Positions 38,866 to 47,817 of a stretch of 64,000 nucleotides of DNA are shown here, piece by piece. The notes under the pieces are model-generated. The model did no database searches and had not been told where the DNA came from. It saw nothing but the letters and a program-made list of their open reading frames with translations. How positions within the stretch are numbered: position 1 is the first letter of the stretch; each line of letters begins with the position of its first letter. This DNA is from an uncultured Bacteroidales bacterium (GTDB lineage Bacteria; Bacteroidota; Bacteroidia; Bacteroidales; P3), in NCBI GenBank assembly GCA_946401725.1, contig CAMIVE010000005.1, forward strand, positions 1-64,000, written 5' to 3'. Made by a program: the position numbers and the translations under genes.

Positions 38866-39870
38866 ATGTTTAAAGTTTTACATAAAAAGATGTCGCATAA
38901 AAACTATTCGTTGTTGTTGTTCGGCTTGATTCTGCTGCTTTTCGGGAGCTGCGAGGAGGTGATGGAATTCGACATCGACGAAGGGGACCGCATGATCGTG
39001 GTCAATGCGCTGCCCTGCACGGACAGCCTGCTGTTTGTCAATGTGACCTACAGCCGATTCTTCTTGGACAACCAGCCCTTTGTAGCGGTGGATAATGCGA
39101 CGGTCAGCGTTGATGTGAACGGCACGACCCTTTCGCCGACAGGACGTGAGGGAGCCAACTGGCTGTTCAACTATCAGGCAGTGGCCGGCGACCGGCTGAC
39201 CGTGCACGTCGCTGTTCCCGGCCACGACGAAGTGACGGGAAGCACCGTGGTGCCACCCCTGCCCGACATGACAGATCCCGTGGCAGAGATAGACACTCTG
39301 CAGCCTATCACATCTGGCGACATCCTCTTCACCCTGACCGACCCTGTAGAGTTGCGCAACTACTACTACATCTATGTCTTGGAACGCGACAGCGGAAGCC
39401 GCTGGAACCAGTGGGAGACCAAATGGGACACGATAGACACCGTGGTATTCGCCTATCTCAACTGCATGGACCTGCAACTGACCGACCCCAGGGTGAACTG
39501 TTCCGAGGGGCTGTTCGGCTATTTCGACCGCTTGCTGCTGAGCGACAGCCTTATCAACGGGGAATCGCACGAGGTGAAGATTTCGCTGCCGATGCTTACA
39601 GACACTGCGGAGCACCCGCTGCTGCGCGAGTACACACTGGTGGTGGAATCACTGAGCGAGGAGGCCTTTCAGTATGTGAAAGCAGTGACGAAGGCACAGA
39701 GCATGACGCAACTGTTTGCAGAGCCCGAACGGGTTTATAGCAACCTGACCGGCGGGCTGGGTATTTTTGCCGGCATAGCAAAGCGCGTCTATCGACTTGA
39801 GTTCGTGTACAAAACAGCCGAAGAACCCCACGAGAAGAGAGGTGCCATAAAAAGAAAAAACGGCAATTAA
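38866..39870 (+). CDS. DUF4249 lipoprotein, receptor partner
   Basis: A 334-residue lipoprotein beginning at ATG 38866, three bases after the receptor stop (ATG 38890 is an alternative). The signal peptide ends in a lipobox (LLLFGSC). The mature chain, EEVMEFDIDEGDRMIVVNAL, followed by Ig-like strands and a C-terminal YSNLTGGLGIFAGIAK motif, matches DUF4249. In Bacteroidota these genes commonly follow TonB receptors and probably encode accessory surface or periplasmic proteins. The tight spacing supports coupling with the receptor. Confidence 0.9.
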   Translation: MFKVLHKKMSHKNYSLLLFGLILLLFGSCEEVMEFDIDEGDRMIVVNALPCTDSLLFVNVTYSRFFLDNQPFVAVDNATVSVDVNGTTLSPTGREGANWLFNYQAVAGDRLTVHVAVPGHDEVTGSTVVPPLPDMTDPVAEIDTLQPITSGDILFTLTDPVELRNYYYIYVLERDSGSRWNQWETKWDTIDTVVFAYLNCMDLQLTDPRVNCSEGLFGYFDRLLLSDSLINGESHEVKISLPMLTDTAEHPLLREYTLVVESLSEEAFQYVKAVTKAQSMTQLFAEPERVYSNLTGGLGIFAGIAKRVYRLEFVYKTAEEPHEKRGAIKRKNGN

Positions 39871-39871
39871 T

Positions 39872-39900
39872 TCTGTCAAATGGAAAAAAACGTATCTTTG
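39872..39900 (+). promoter_or_regulatory. Promoter of the large WG-repeat gene
   Basis: TATCTTTG at 39893-39900 fits the TAnnTTTG -7 consensus. A weak -33 candidate (TCTG, 39872-39875) lies 17 bases upstream, a little short. The start would leave about 60 bases of leader. Confidence 0.55.
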
Positions 39901-39967
39901 CATGTTACATTTTTCCCCAATCAACTAAAAAAAATACTTCAAAAGCTATTGTAAAACAGAATACTTC

Positions 39968-42145
39968 ATGAAAAAAACATTTATCCTTCTCTCTTTCCTG
40001 ATACTAGCATTCGGTTTTTTCGCCACACCACAGAAAGCATCGGCACAGGCTTTTGACGAGGTGGCCGGCCAATTACGCGACGGACTCTGTCCCGTGCGCA
40101 AGTTTTACGTCACCCAAGGCAGGGTCAGCTGGGGCTATTACAAATACGGTTACGCCAACGAAAATGACAAAGTGGTGATACCGCTGATTTATGACGGTGT
40201 AAGCAATTTCTATGGTGGCATCGCCGCCGTGCAAAAAGGCGACTACTGGGGTGTAGTCAACACCAAGGGCCAGGTGATCGTTCCAATCAAATATCAGAAT
40301 GTCGGAATTCACGATGGTGTACCCAACAACAGACAACCTTTGGGATATATTCAATTGGTAAACACGTCAGGGAAGTTCGCCATTGCCAACACCAGCGGTA
40401 AAATATTCCTCAATTTTGGCACTTTTGATGACTACGAAAGTGACGACTGTCGGGGAGAATATTTGGTAGCGACCAAGAAGCGGAACAATGAATTACTCTT
40501 CGCCATCTATTCCTACAAAGGGAAAGCCATCACTCCCTTCATCCCCTATCCCAAAGAATATAGTTACAGATATTTTGAGGTAGACGAAGCCAACGGCTAT
40601 GTAAAAGCCAATAGGAGCGATGGCTACAGCACATATGACATCATCGACGCCACAGGAAAGATTGCTCAGACCAATGTATCCTTCTCCGGTCCCTTTGTAA
40701 AAACACGATGGGGAAGGTACTATCCCCTGGGCAAAGGCGGTCAGAAAATCGAGGGCTTGGAATTCGACACAGCCTATAAGGCCACCGACGAATACTACAC
40801 TGTCGTCATGAACGGTAAAAAAGCCATATTGGAAATGAAGACCCTGACGATTTCTGAACAATACGACGATGCGATGGACAAAGGTATTCTGCACGACAAA
40901 CTGCTCAACAAATGGATTGTCCCGTATGTCGAGGTAAGGAACAACCAGCCCTACGACAGCAAAGACACTGTAGACTGGGTCAAGATACACAAATGCCACT
41001 ACGACCTTTACATCACCCCCAAAAAGACCTATACACCCAATATATTAAACGGACTGATCGTATCCGATTTCCAAGTTGAGGGGATTCATCAGGAGTTCAA
41101 GGGTAATGTGGTCTACGATCTTTCGGAGACAAGCAAATTCGGCGACAGGATTGTCATTTACAACAATTACCTGCTGCCATTCGATTTCGACTCGATCATC
41201 GAAGAAACAAGCGACGGCCGGTTGTTGGTGAAAGGGAACGACGGGAAGTACTACACCTGCAATTCCGATATGAAGGACAAGAGGACCTACGTACCCCCCA
41301 AGCCCCCTGTGACGGAGACCATCCACTGCAACCTGAACAATACCGACTACATCTACTACCCTGAATTGCACAAGATACGCGATAGCCGCACCAACCAAGA
41401 ATACAGCTTCCTCAAAAACAGACACCTGCTGCTCATGCATGACGGATGCTGCGACCACGTGATGACCTATCGGAGAGATCAGACAAAAGAGACAAAGACC
41501 GTCAAAGACAAAGATGGAAGAACCCACACGGAGACCATTGTCAAGGACTACGAACTGTTCCGGATCGTTCCTTTCCCGGAATACCTCAAGAACAGCAACT
41601 ACACCCCGTATCCCGAAGCCCGATTGAGATGGTACAGCAAATTGGACATCAAAACCACCTATGACCCGACCCCCGTGAAGATTGGTGACGGCATTGGATA
41701 CAAACTGATCAAGACTTGCAAAACATCAGACTATTACGACGCCGACACGACACAGGACAATGCCATTATCAGTGAAAGAGGCACCGTCATTCCCTTCGTC
41801 CAGTACAGGATTGTCGAGGTGGTGTGTGCGGGAAGTGACACGGTGGCCGTGGTGTACAACCCCAAAAAGGAGATGTTCAAACCCGAAGGGTACGGACTGG
41901 TCAACACCAAGGGGCAGATCCGAGTGAAGAGCAAATACGAGCAGATAGGCCATTTCCAGCTGGTGGAAGGAATGTACCTGGCACCCGTGACCGAAGACGG
42001 CAAGAAGGGCTATATCGACATCAAAGGAGATGAAGTAATCCCCTGCAAGTACGACGAACTAAGCGAGTTCAAGAACGGCGTGGCGACAGCCACCAAAGGA
42101 AAAAAGACTTTCCAGATAGACACCAAAAACAAGAAAGTGAAATAA
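39968..42145 (+). CDS. Large exported WG-repeat protein
   Basis: A 725-residue protein with a signal peptide (MKKTFILLSFLILAFGFFAT, ending ASAQ). WG-type units occur at the N-terminus (WGVVNTKGQVIVPIKYQNV) and the C-terminus (GYIDIKGDEVIPCKYDELSEF). The middle is more divergent, with a charged TYRRDQTKETKTVKDKDGR stretch. Unlike the protein at 31579 it lacks a lipobox, so it is probably periplasmic or secreted. Function unknown. It has its own promoter and a strong terminator, so it is probably a single-gene transcript. Confidence 0.87.
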   Translation: MKKTFILLSFLILAFGFFATPQKASAQAFDEVAGQLRDGLCPVRKFYVTQGRVSWGYYKYGYANENDKVVIPLIYDGVSNFYGGIAAVQKGDYWGVVNTKGQVIVPIKYQNVGIHDGVPNNRQPLGYIQLVNTSGKFAIANTSGKIFLNFGTFDDYESDDCRGEYLVATKKRNNELLFAIYSYKGKAITPFIPYPKEYSYRYFEVDEANGYVKANRSDGYSTYDIIDATGKIAQTNVSFSGPFVKTRWGRYYPLGKGGQKIEGLEFDTAYKATDEYYTVVMNGKKAILEMKTLTISEQYDDAMDKGILHDKLLNKWIVPYVEVRNNQPYDSKDTVDWVKIHKCHYDLYITPKKTYTPNILNGLIVSDFQVEGIHQEFKGNVVYDLSETSKFGDRIVIYNNYLLPFDFDSIIEETSDGRLLVKGNDGKYYTCNSDMKDKRTYVPPKPPVTETIHCNLNNTDYIYYPELHKIRDSRTNQEYSFLKNRHLLLMHDGCCDHVMTYRRDQTKETKTVKDKDGRTHTETIVKDYELFRIVPFPEYLKNSNYTPYPEARLRWYSKLDIKTTYDPTPVKIGDGIGYKLIKTCKTSDYYDADTTQDNAIISERGTVIPFVQYRIVEVVCAGSDTVAVVYNPKKEMFKPEGYGLVNTKGQIRVKSKYEQIGHFQLVEGMYLAPVTEDGKKGYIDIKGDEVIPCKYDELSEFKNGVATATKGKKTFQIDTKNKKVK

Positions 42146-42188
42146 AATCAAGATATTATAATTTTTTCATAATAATTTGGATTTGTAA

Positions 42189-42222
42189 GGGAGGTAGCCG
42201 GGAGGCTGCCTCCCATTTTTTT
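42189..42222 (+). terminator. Terminator after the large WG-repeat gene
   Basis: GGGAGGTAGCC and GGCTGCCTCCC form an 11-base-pair stem (one G-U pair) with a short loop, followed on the plus strand by ATTTTTTT. Confidence 0.85.
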
Positions 42223-42236
42223 ACAGGAAGCTCCTT

Positions 42237-43148
42237 TTACTGAAAACGGAACACATAGTCGTAACTGTAGGTGCGGACATAGAGCCTGTCACCCTTGGGA
42301 ACGATCTCGGTGACCATTTTCTTCATCGGTATTTTCTTGATCCGCTGGCCGCTGTACTTGTCGACAACGAAAAGGTTGTCGGGTTCGCTAGTGAAGCCGT
42401 AGCCACAGATGATGGAGTTGCCAACGATGGCGAAGTGGGAGTTGCAGGTCATGGGCTTGGTGGTCCAGAGAATCTCGTTGTGTTCCATGTCGTAGGCCGA
42501 GATGTAGCCCGTCTGGTAGCCCGCACCGTCGGAATAGCTGTTGGAGCCATGGGCTACGTAGAGGATATTGCCCTCGATGACGACATCATTCACGGTCTGC
42601 GTGTTCCCCATGAGGGTGGTATTGGGCGAATACTTGAAGCTCTCGAAGTCGAAGGCGGCGTAGAGCGTCTGTCCGCTCTCGTCTGTGACGACGACTTTGT
42701 TGGTGTAGCCCCAATGCTCGCCGTAGGTGGTGACGAGGTAACCGCCGGTGCGGTAGGAGAAGCGCGGACCGAACTGGTAGATGGGCGTCTCTATGCGCTG
42801 TTCGCGGAGGGAGAGGTCGTTGCGTTCCACCCAGAGGTCGTCGTCGGTGATCTGGTTGGCCTTGCAGGAGAGCTGGGTCAGGGTGACCTGCTTGCGGCTG
42901 GTGTTGCGTTTCAAGAGGTGGCCCTTGAAATCGGGAGCGGGTACCATGACATAGTCTAGTTGAAGGACCGACTCAGGGTTAAAAGCACCGAGGGGCGAAA
43001 GCCTGTAGTCGGCCTTGAAAGCCGAATCGCGTTGGGGATAGGTGGTTTGCGTGGCGGTTTTCTTCTTGCCCGTGGATTTGTTCTGTGCAGAAAGTGTGAC
43101 CGGCACAAGCAGGCAGAGGGCTGCGAAAAGGAGTATTGTTTTTTTCAT
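42237..43148 (-). CDS. Exported beta-propeller-like protein of unknown function
   Basis: A 303-residue protein with a signal peptide (MKKTILLFAALCLLVPVTL, ending SAQ). The C-terminal two-thirds has repeating blade-like segments, such as YGYISA-type YDMEHNEILWTTKPM and LFVVDKYSGQRIKKIPM, typical of PQQ-like propellers. There is no enzyme motif. It is last in the minus-strand run from tatA/tatC and is not needed for the Tat system as far as known. The leader carries AAAC/CAAC heptad-like blocks. Confidence 0.7.
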   Translation of the reverse strand: MKKTILLFAALCLLVPVTLSAQNKSTGKKKTATQTTYPQRDSAFKADYRLSPLGAFNPESVLQLDYVMVPAPDFKGHLLKRNTSRKQVTLTQLSCKANQITDDDLWVERNDLSLREQRIETPIYQFGPRFSYRTGGYLVTTYGEHWGYTNKVVVTDESGQTLYAAFDFESFKYSPNTTLMGNTQTVNDVVIEGNILYVAHGSNSYSDGAGYQTGYISAYDMEHNEILWTTKPMTCNSHFAIVGNSIICGYGFTSEPDNLFVVDKYSGQRIKKIPMKKMVTEIVPKGDRLYVRTYSYDYVFRFQ

Positions 43149-43211
43149 GAGGTTATGTTGAAAGATTTTATGTTCTACGTTTAAAGATGGCGAGATTGGA
43201 ATTAGCGGGTT

Positions 43212-43967
43212 TTAAGGGGTTTGTTTTTCGACGCGTTTCACCACGCGAAGGCCCAACTCGTAGAGGAGCCAGATGGGAAGGGAGACGACGGTGAGGGTGA
43301 AGATGTCGCCGGTGGGGGTGATGACGGCGGCGAGGATGACGATGGCGACGATGGCGTGACGGCGGTAACGGCGCATGGCCTGCGAAGTGAGGAGCCCCAG
43401 TCGACCAAGCAGCCAGCAGACAATGGGGAGCTCGAAGACAACCCCCATGAGGAGCAAAAGCATCAGGAAGGCCGACACATAGGAAGACAAAGAGACGACA
43501 TTGGGCACATCGGCCGAGACCTGGTAGGTGGCAAGGAACCGTAACGTTAAGGGGAAGATGACGAAATAGGCGAGCAGGAGTCCGCCGAGGAAAAGCAGGT
43601 AGCCCGTAGAGACGGCACGCAGGGTAAGCCGCCGCTCATGGGAGTAGAGTCCCGGACTGACAAAACGGAAAAGGACGAAGAGGATGTAGGGGGAGACAAC
43701 CAGCAGGGCAGCGAAGAGGGATATTTTGACGTGGATAAGGAACTGCTGGGCGAGTTCGATATTGACCATCTGGACCTCGAAAACGGGTAACGGTCCGACG
43801 AAATGTTCGATCAGGCGGTAGGTGACAAAAGCGTCCGACTTGGGGGCAAGCAGCAGAGCGAAAAGGGGCTCCTTGAAGACAAAGGCGGCAACGGCCGCCA
43901 GCAGCAGCACGACGAGTATGCGGACAAAGCAGCCACGCAGGGCTTCCAGATGATCCCAGAAAGTCAT
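43212..43967 (-). CDS. tatC: Sec-independent protein translocase subunit TatC
   Basis: The signal-recognition subunit of the twin-arginine translocase in the inner membrane. I chose ATG 43967, giving 251 residues beginning MTFWDHLEALRGCFVR, the family N-terminus. A longer frame to 44057 would only add a charged tail overlapping tatA. Six hydrophobic helices are visible. Conserved marks are FVSPGLYSHERR, the YFVIFPLTLRFL segment and a PTGDIFT motif near the end. The next gene upstream, 28 bases away, is tatA. Confidence 0.95.
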   Translation of the reverse strand: MTFWDHLEALRGCFVRILVVLLLAAVAAFVFKEPLFALLLAPKSDAFVTYRLIEHFVGPLPVFEVQMVNIELAQQFLIHVKISLFAALLVVSPYILFVLFRFVSPGLYSHERRLTLRAVSTGYLLFLGGLLLAYFVIFPLTLRFLATYQVSADVPNVVSLSSYVSAFLMLLLLMGVVFELPIVCWLLGRLGLLTSQAMRRYRRHAIVAIVILAAVITPTGDIFTLTVVSLPIWLLYELGLRVVKRVEKQTP

Positions 43968-43995
43968 GTTTGAACGGAGAACAGTGCGAATTCCG

Positions 43996-44199
43996 TTATT
44001 TGTTTTCTTTGTTTTCTGAGTTCTCCTGAGGCTCTTTCTGCTCTTTGGGTTCGTCAACGCCGTTCATGCCGTCCTTGAAGCTGCGGACGCCTTTACCAAG
44101 GCCGCGCATAAGTTCGGGGATTTTCTTGCCACCGAAAAGAAGGAGTACGACGAGGACGATGACTACAATTTCTACCGTGGAGAGGAATAATAAGGGCAT
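43996..44199 (-). CDS. tatA: Twin-arginine translocase subunit TatA/TatE
   Basis: A 67-residue protein with one N-terminal membrane helix (LSTVEIVVIVLVVLLLFGG) followed by the amphipathic segment KKIPELMRGLGKGVRSFKDG. The C-terminus is acidic and charged. This is the pore-forming subunit; it lies directly upstream of tatC. A TatB is not seen, in line with minimal TatAC systems in this phylum. Confidence 0.95.
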   Translation of the reverse strand: MPLLFLSTVEIVVIVLVVLLLFGGKKIPELMRGLGKGVRSFKDGMNGVDEPKEQKEPQENSENKENK

Positions 44200-44231
44200 G
44201 ATGTTTTATTTTGTTGATTGGGGGTTGGGGA

Positions 44232-45662
44232 TTAGCTTTGTATTTTCAATTCGTTGACATGTTGGTCGATGAGCTGCATCTGGGCGGGAATGTCGATACC
44301 TTGAGGACATTCCTGGAGGCAGTGACGGCAGGCGATGCAGTGGTCAGCCTGACGGACGGAGGGGATGGCACGGTCGTAACTAACCAGGAAGGCGCGGCGT
44401 GCCTTGCGGTAGGCCCGGCGGGACTCGTCGTCCGTTATTTCGCTGGCAGCAAGAACGCTGCCCTCATTCAGGCATTTGTTGTAGTGGGCGAAAACGCCAG
44501 GGATGTCGATGCCATAAGGACAGGGCATGCAGTACTTGCAGCCGGTGCAGGGGATGTTCTTGAAATGGGCGTAGACATCGGCAATCTCCTCCAGCAGCGC
44601 CAGTTCCTCGTCGTTGAGCGGCTTATGCGGGGAGTAGGTGCGGATATTGTCCTGCAGGTGCTCGAGGTAGGTCATACCGCTGAGGACGGTGAGGATGCGG
44701 GGCTGGTTGCCGGCGAAGCGGAAAGCCCAGGAGGCGACAGAAGCCTGCGGGTCGTGCTGTTTGAGCAGTTCGACAGCATGGTCGTTGAGGTTGACCAGCT
44801 GTCCGCCGAGGAGGGGTTCCATGACGAAAACGGGGATGTTGCGTTTCTCGAGTTCGGCATAGAGGTAACTGGAGTTGGTGTTGCGTTCGTTGAGGAGTTT
44901 GGAGTGGTTCCAATCGACGTAGTTGTGCTGGATAAGAACATGGTCCCAGCGGTACTTGCCCTGGTCCTGCAGAGAGAGGAGGTAGACGAAGACACGGATG
45001 TCGCCGTGGTAGGAGAATCCGAGGTTGTGAATATGACCTTTCTCACGTTCCTCGCAGAGGAAATCAAGCATGCCGTTGTCGAAGAATCGCCGTTTGTTGC
45101 ACTCGAGGGCATCGATTTCGTTGCCGTCGGCGTCGCGGGCCGACATGCCGATGCCGTGAAGCATGTAGTAGTCGAGATAGTCGACCTGGAGTTCCTTGAA
45201 GGAGTTTTGATAGAGCTTCATGCTCTCTTCACGTGACCAGGTAGGCATAGCGAAGTTGGAGAGCTTGGTGCTGACGTAGTATTTGTCGCGACTGTGGCGG
45301 CTGAGGGCGATGCCGACCGCACGCTGGGAGCGCCCTTTGCAGTAGGGCGGAGCCGTATCGAAGAGGTTAACCCCATGGGCGATGGCGTAGTCGACAAGCT
45401 GGTTGATGGCCTCCTGGTCGAGTTCCTGATCCTGTTCGCGACCACTTTGTCCATCGAGTGTAGGGAAACGCATGCAGCCATAGCCGAGCAGCGACACCTG
45501 TTCGCCGTGGAGGTTGGTACGCATGGTCATTTTATCGGTAGGTACCTCGCCGAGGGCGGCCCCCTGGGCGGTGGTCTGCCGTTCCGGTTTGCAGCCTGCA
45601 GCAAGTGCGGCAGTGGCGGCGGCAGTGGCGGCGGTAGTTTTCAGAAATTCGCGGCGGTTCAT
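44232..45662 (-). CDS. Aldo/keto reductase with C-terminal ferredoxin domain and twin-arginine signal
   Basis: A 476-residue protein whose N-terminus, MNRREFLKTTAA, is a twin-arginine signal (Arg3-Arg4) ending in a lipobox-like AAGC. The aldo/keto reductase barrel covers about residues 55-360 (YGCMRFPTLDGQSG, the VNLFDTAPPYCKGRSQR segment). A C-terminal ferredoxin domain has two cysteine-rich clusters, CTGCKYCMPCPYGIDIPG and CIACRHCLQECPQGIDIP. Substrate unknown. It lies directly upstream of tatA and tatC (32 bases), so it is a candidate Tat substrate encoded beside its exporter. Confidence 0.93.
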   Translation of the reverse strand: MNRREFLKTTAATAAATAALAAGCKPERQTTAQGAALGEVPTDKMTMRTNLHGEQVSLLGYGCMRFPTLDGQSGREQDQELDQEAINQLVDYAIAHGVNLFDTAPPYCKGRSQRAVGIALSRHSRDKYYVSTKLSNFAMPTWSREESMKLYQNSFKELQVDYLDYYMLHGIGMSARDADGNEIDALECNKRRFFDNGMLDFLCEEREKGHIHNLGFSYHGDIRVFVYLLSLQDQGKYRWDHVLIQHNYVDWNHSKLLNERNTNSSYLYAELEKRNIPVFVMEPLLGGQLVNLNDHAVELLKQHDPQASVASWAFRFAGNQPRILTVLSGMTYLEHLQDNIRTYSPHKPLNDEELALLEEIADVYAHFKNIPCTGCKYCMPCPYGIDIPGVFAHYNKCLNEGSVLAASEITDDESRRAYRKARRAFLVSYDRAIPSVRQADHCIACRHCLQECPQGIDIPAQMQLIDQHVNELKIQS

Positions 45663-45677
45663 GGTGCGGAAGGATTA

Positions 45678-45697
45678 TTGTTGATAGGTTGATATGG
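45678..45697 (-). repeat. 20-base leader repeat upstream of the aldo/keto reductase gene
   Basis: The minus strand reads CCATATCAACCTATCAACAA, 15 bases upstream of the ATG. An identical 20-mer is found before the glycosyltransferase gene at 49054-49073. Related copies precede hflX and atoE. Confidence 0.7.
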
Positions 45698-45722
45698 TCT
45701 GTTGACAGAGATCCCCTTTCTT

Positions 45723-46445
45723 CTACCAAGGTTCAAGAAGCAGATGCGAGCCGAAGGTGGTGGCGTCATGGTAATAGAGGGAGCCGTAAGGGCCGCCGAA
45801 AAGTAGCGGACCGAGGGCACCTGTGCGGTCATCGATAAAAGTCATGTGGAGATGGAGATAACTGTCGTCGCCGATACGATAGCGCATAGATGCTGTGAAG
45901 GCGTTAGCGTTGAGCGGGATAGGCCGGTCAGACTGGAGCCAGGGATTCATCGCAGCTTCAGCGACCAGATCCCCGCCCAGATGCATAAACGAGGCGGCGA
46001 TCCAGAGCCGGTCGCTGACCCGATAGGCAGCCGAGAGCTGGACAGAAGCTGCCAAAGCGCCGCCCGGATAGCGGAGAGGTGCGAGGCTGCGAGGGGTATA
46101 GCCCTGGAGACGATAGCCGTTGGGTCCAGTGAGGGAATAGGAACTCAGGGCCGAGAGAGAGCCTTTGATGGTCCACCGGTTGTTTGGACGATAAATAACA
46201 GTAGGTTTGATGCCGAAAACAGAGGCCGCCGAGAAGGAACTGCCCACCCAGGCGGTACCCATCGAGAGGTGGAACTCCCACGGGTCGAGGGTATCGAGCA
46301 GCCGGCTTTTGTCGGCGAGAAGATGCATGGGCCGGTCGGAAGCCACCAGCCGCGAGTCGGACGAGACAATGGTGTCGTCGACCTGCGCACGCAAGGCGGG
46401 GAGCACAAGCATCAAAAGAGAAAATATAAGATATTGTCGTTTCAT
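45723..46445 (-). CDS. Exported barrel-like protein of unknown function
   Basis: A 240-residue protein with a signal peptide (MKRQYLIFSLLMLVLP, ending LRAQ). The mature part shows amphipathic strands (WEFHLSMGTAWVGSSF, ALAASVQLSAAYRVSDRLW) and ends in Trp, which fits an outer-membrane barrel. I chose ATG 46445 because it places the signal peptide at the N-terminus. No family is recognised. It sits between hflX and the aldo/keto reductase gene, same strand. Confidence 0.72.
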   Translation of the reverse strand: MKRQYLIFSLLMLVLPALRAQVDDTIVSSDSRLVASDRPMHLLADKSRLLDTLDPWEFHLSMGTAWVGSSFSAASVFGIKPTVIYRPNNRWTIKGSLSALSSYSLTGPNGYRLQGYTPRSLAPLRYPGGALAASVQLSAAYRVSDRLWIAASFMHLGGDLVAEAAMNPWLQSDRPIPLNANAFTASMRYRIGDDSYLHLHMTFIDDRTGALGPLLFGGPYGSLYYHDATTFGSHLLLEPW

Positions 46446-46497
46446 TATTTTTTGATAACGAAACAAAATGCTTTTTATTGTAAAAAGTGAAAACCTC

Positions 46498-47784
46498 CTA
46501 ATACAAAAAATTATTGTAGGGGTAGCGGATGGCGTGGATGCGCTTGACTTCGTCGTAGAGGAGGGAGCGGAGCGTGTCGATGTTCTGACGGTCGGCGGCG
46601 GAGATGAAGACCGTGGGGGCGCCGTCGCGTTTGGCGAGCCAGGAGTTCTGGAGCATCTCGAGGGTCCAGTTGTCGCGGGTCATGGGTGTGAGGTCGTCCT
46701 CCTCCTTGGGGGTGAAGGTATAGGCATCGATCTTGTTGAAGACCATAATCGTAGGCTTATCGAGCGCCTCCAATTCGTCGAGGGTACGGTTGACCGACTC
46801 GATTTGCTGCTCGAAGCCGCGGTGGGAGATGTCGACGACATGGACGAGGAGGTCCGCTTCGCGTACCTCGTCGAGGGTGGATTTGAACGATTCGACCAGA
46901 CCGTGAGGCAGTTTGCGGATAAATCCGACGGTGTCGGTGAGGAGGAAAGGCAGGTTGTCGACCACCACCTTGCGGACGGTGGTGTCGAGGGTGGCGAAGA
47001 GTTTGTTCTCCGCAAAGACGTCGGACTTGGCGAGGAGATTCATCAGGGTGGACTTGCCGACATTGGTATAGCCTACCAGAGCCACACGGACCAGACTCTC
47101 GCGATTTTTGCGTTGCTGCACTTTCTGCTTGTCGATAGTGGCGAGCCGTTCTTTGAGCAGTGTGATTTTCTCGGTGATGAGGCGTCGGTCGGTCTCAATC
47201 TGGCTTTCGCCGGGACCGCGCATACCGATACCGCCCCGCTGGCGTTCGAGGTGGGTCCAGAGACGGGTGAGCCGAGGGAGCATATACTGCAGCTGAGCCA
47301 GTTCGACCTGCGTTTTGGCGATGGAGGTGCGTGCCCGACGGGCGAAGATGTCGAGAATGAGCGTGGTGCGGTCGAGGATGCGGCAGTTGAAAGCCCGCTC
47401 GAGGTTGCGGAGCTGAGCCGGCGAGAGTTCGTCGTCGAAAACGATAAAATCGGCGTCGATGGCGTTCTTGTATTCAATGACCTCCTCCAGTTTGCCGCTG
47501 CCGATATAGGTGCGACTGTCGGGGCGGTCGAGTTTCTGAATGACTGTCTTGAGGGGGACGCCACCTGCCGTTTCGAGGAGGAAAGCCAATTCGTCGAGAC
47601 ACTCCTGGGTGTGTTCCATGGAGGAGCGGGCATCACATACCGAGACGAGGATGGCCCGTTCGGGTTCTACGTCCGTAGAGAAAGTGTTGCGCTGCTGGGG
47701 GGAGGGACGCTTGTTCTCACTTTCCCAAACACCCGTTTCGCTTTTCCACTTGCCTTTGTCGGTCTTCCAGGAGTTTTTTTTCAT
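46498..47784 (-). CDS. hflX: GTPase HflX
   Basis: A 428-residue ribosome-associated GTPase that splits stalled ribosomes. The N-terminal HflX domain contains GSGKLEEVIEYKNAID and the DELSPAQLRNLERAF block. Then come the glycine-rich GGIGMRGPGESQIETDRR, the P-loop GYTNVGKSTL, G3 DTVGFIRKLP and G4 NKID. It starts at ATG 47784, just after a CTATCAACAA leader. The glycosyltransferase gene ends 33 bases upstream. Confidence 0.96.
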   Translation of the reverse strand: MKKNSWKTDKGKWKSETGVWESENKRPSPQQRNTFSTDVEPERAILVSVCDARSSMEHTQECLDELAFLLETAGGVPLKTVIQKLDRPDSRTYIGSGKLEEVIEYKNAIDADFIVFDDELSPAQLRNLERAFNCRILDRTTLILDIFARRARTSIAKTQVELAQLQYMLPRLTRLWTHLERQRGGIGMRGPGESQIETDRRLITEKITLLKERLATIDKQKVQQRKNRESLVRVALVGYTNVGKSTLMNLLAKSDVFAENKLFATLDTTVRKVVVDNLPFLLTDTVGFIRKLPHGLVESFKSTLDEVREADLLVHVVDISHRGFEQQIESVNRTLDELEALDKPTIMVFNKIDAYTFTPKEEDDLTPMTRDNWTLEMLQNSWLAKRDGAPTVFISAADRQNIDTLRSLLYDEVKRIHAIRYPYNNFLY

Positions 47785-47788
47785 TGAC

Positions 47789-47808
47789 TTGTTGATAGGG
47801 GGCTATGG
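47789..47808 (-). repeat. Leader repeat upstream of hflX
   Basis: The minus strand reads CCATAGCCCCCTATCAACAA, a diverged copy of the 20-mer at 45678 and 49054, four bases before the hflX ATG. Confidence 0.5.
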
Positions 47809-47817
47809 TGTGTTTTT

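Noticed and set aside
36430..39870. SusC/SusD polysaccharide-utilisation pair
   Set aside because: The second protein is DUF4249, not SusD, and there are no glycoside hydrolase genes beside the pair.
46468..47787. Long open frame antisense to hflX
   Set aside because: HflX has all GTPase motifs; the opposite frame is a shadow without recognisable domains.
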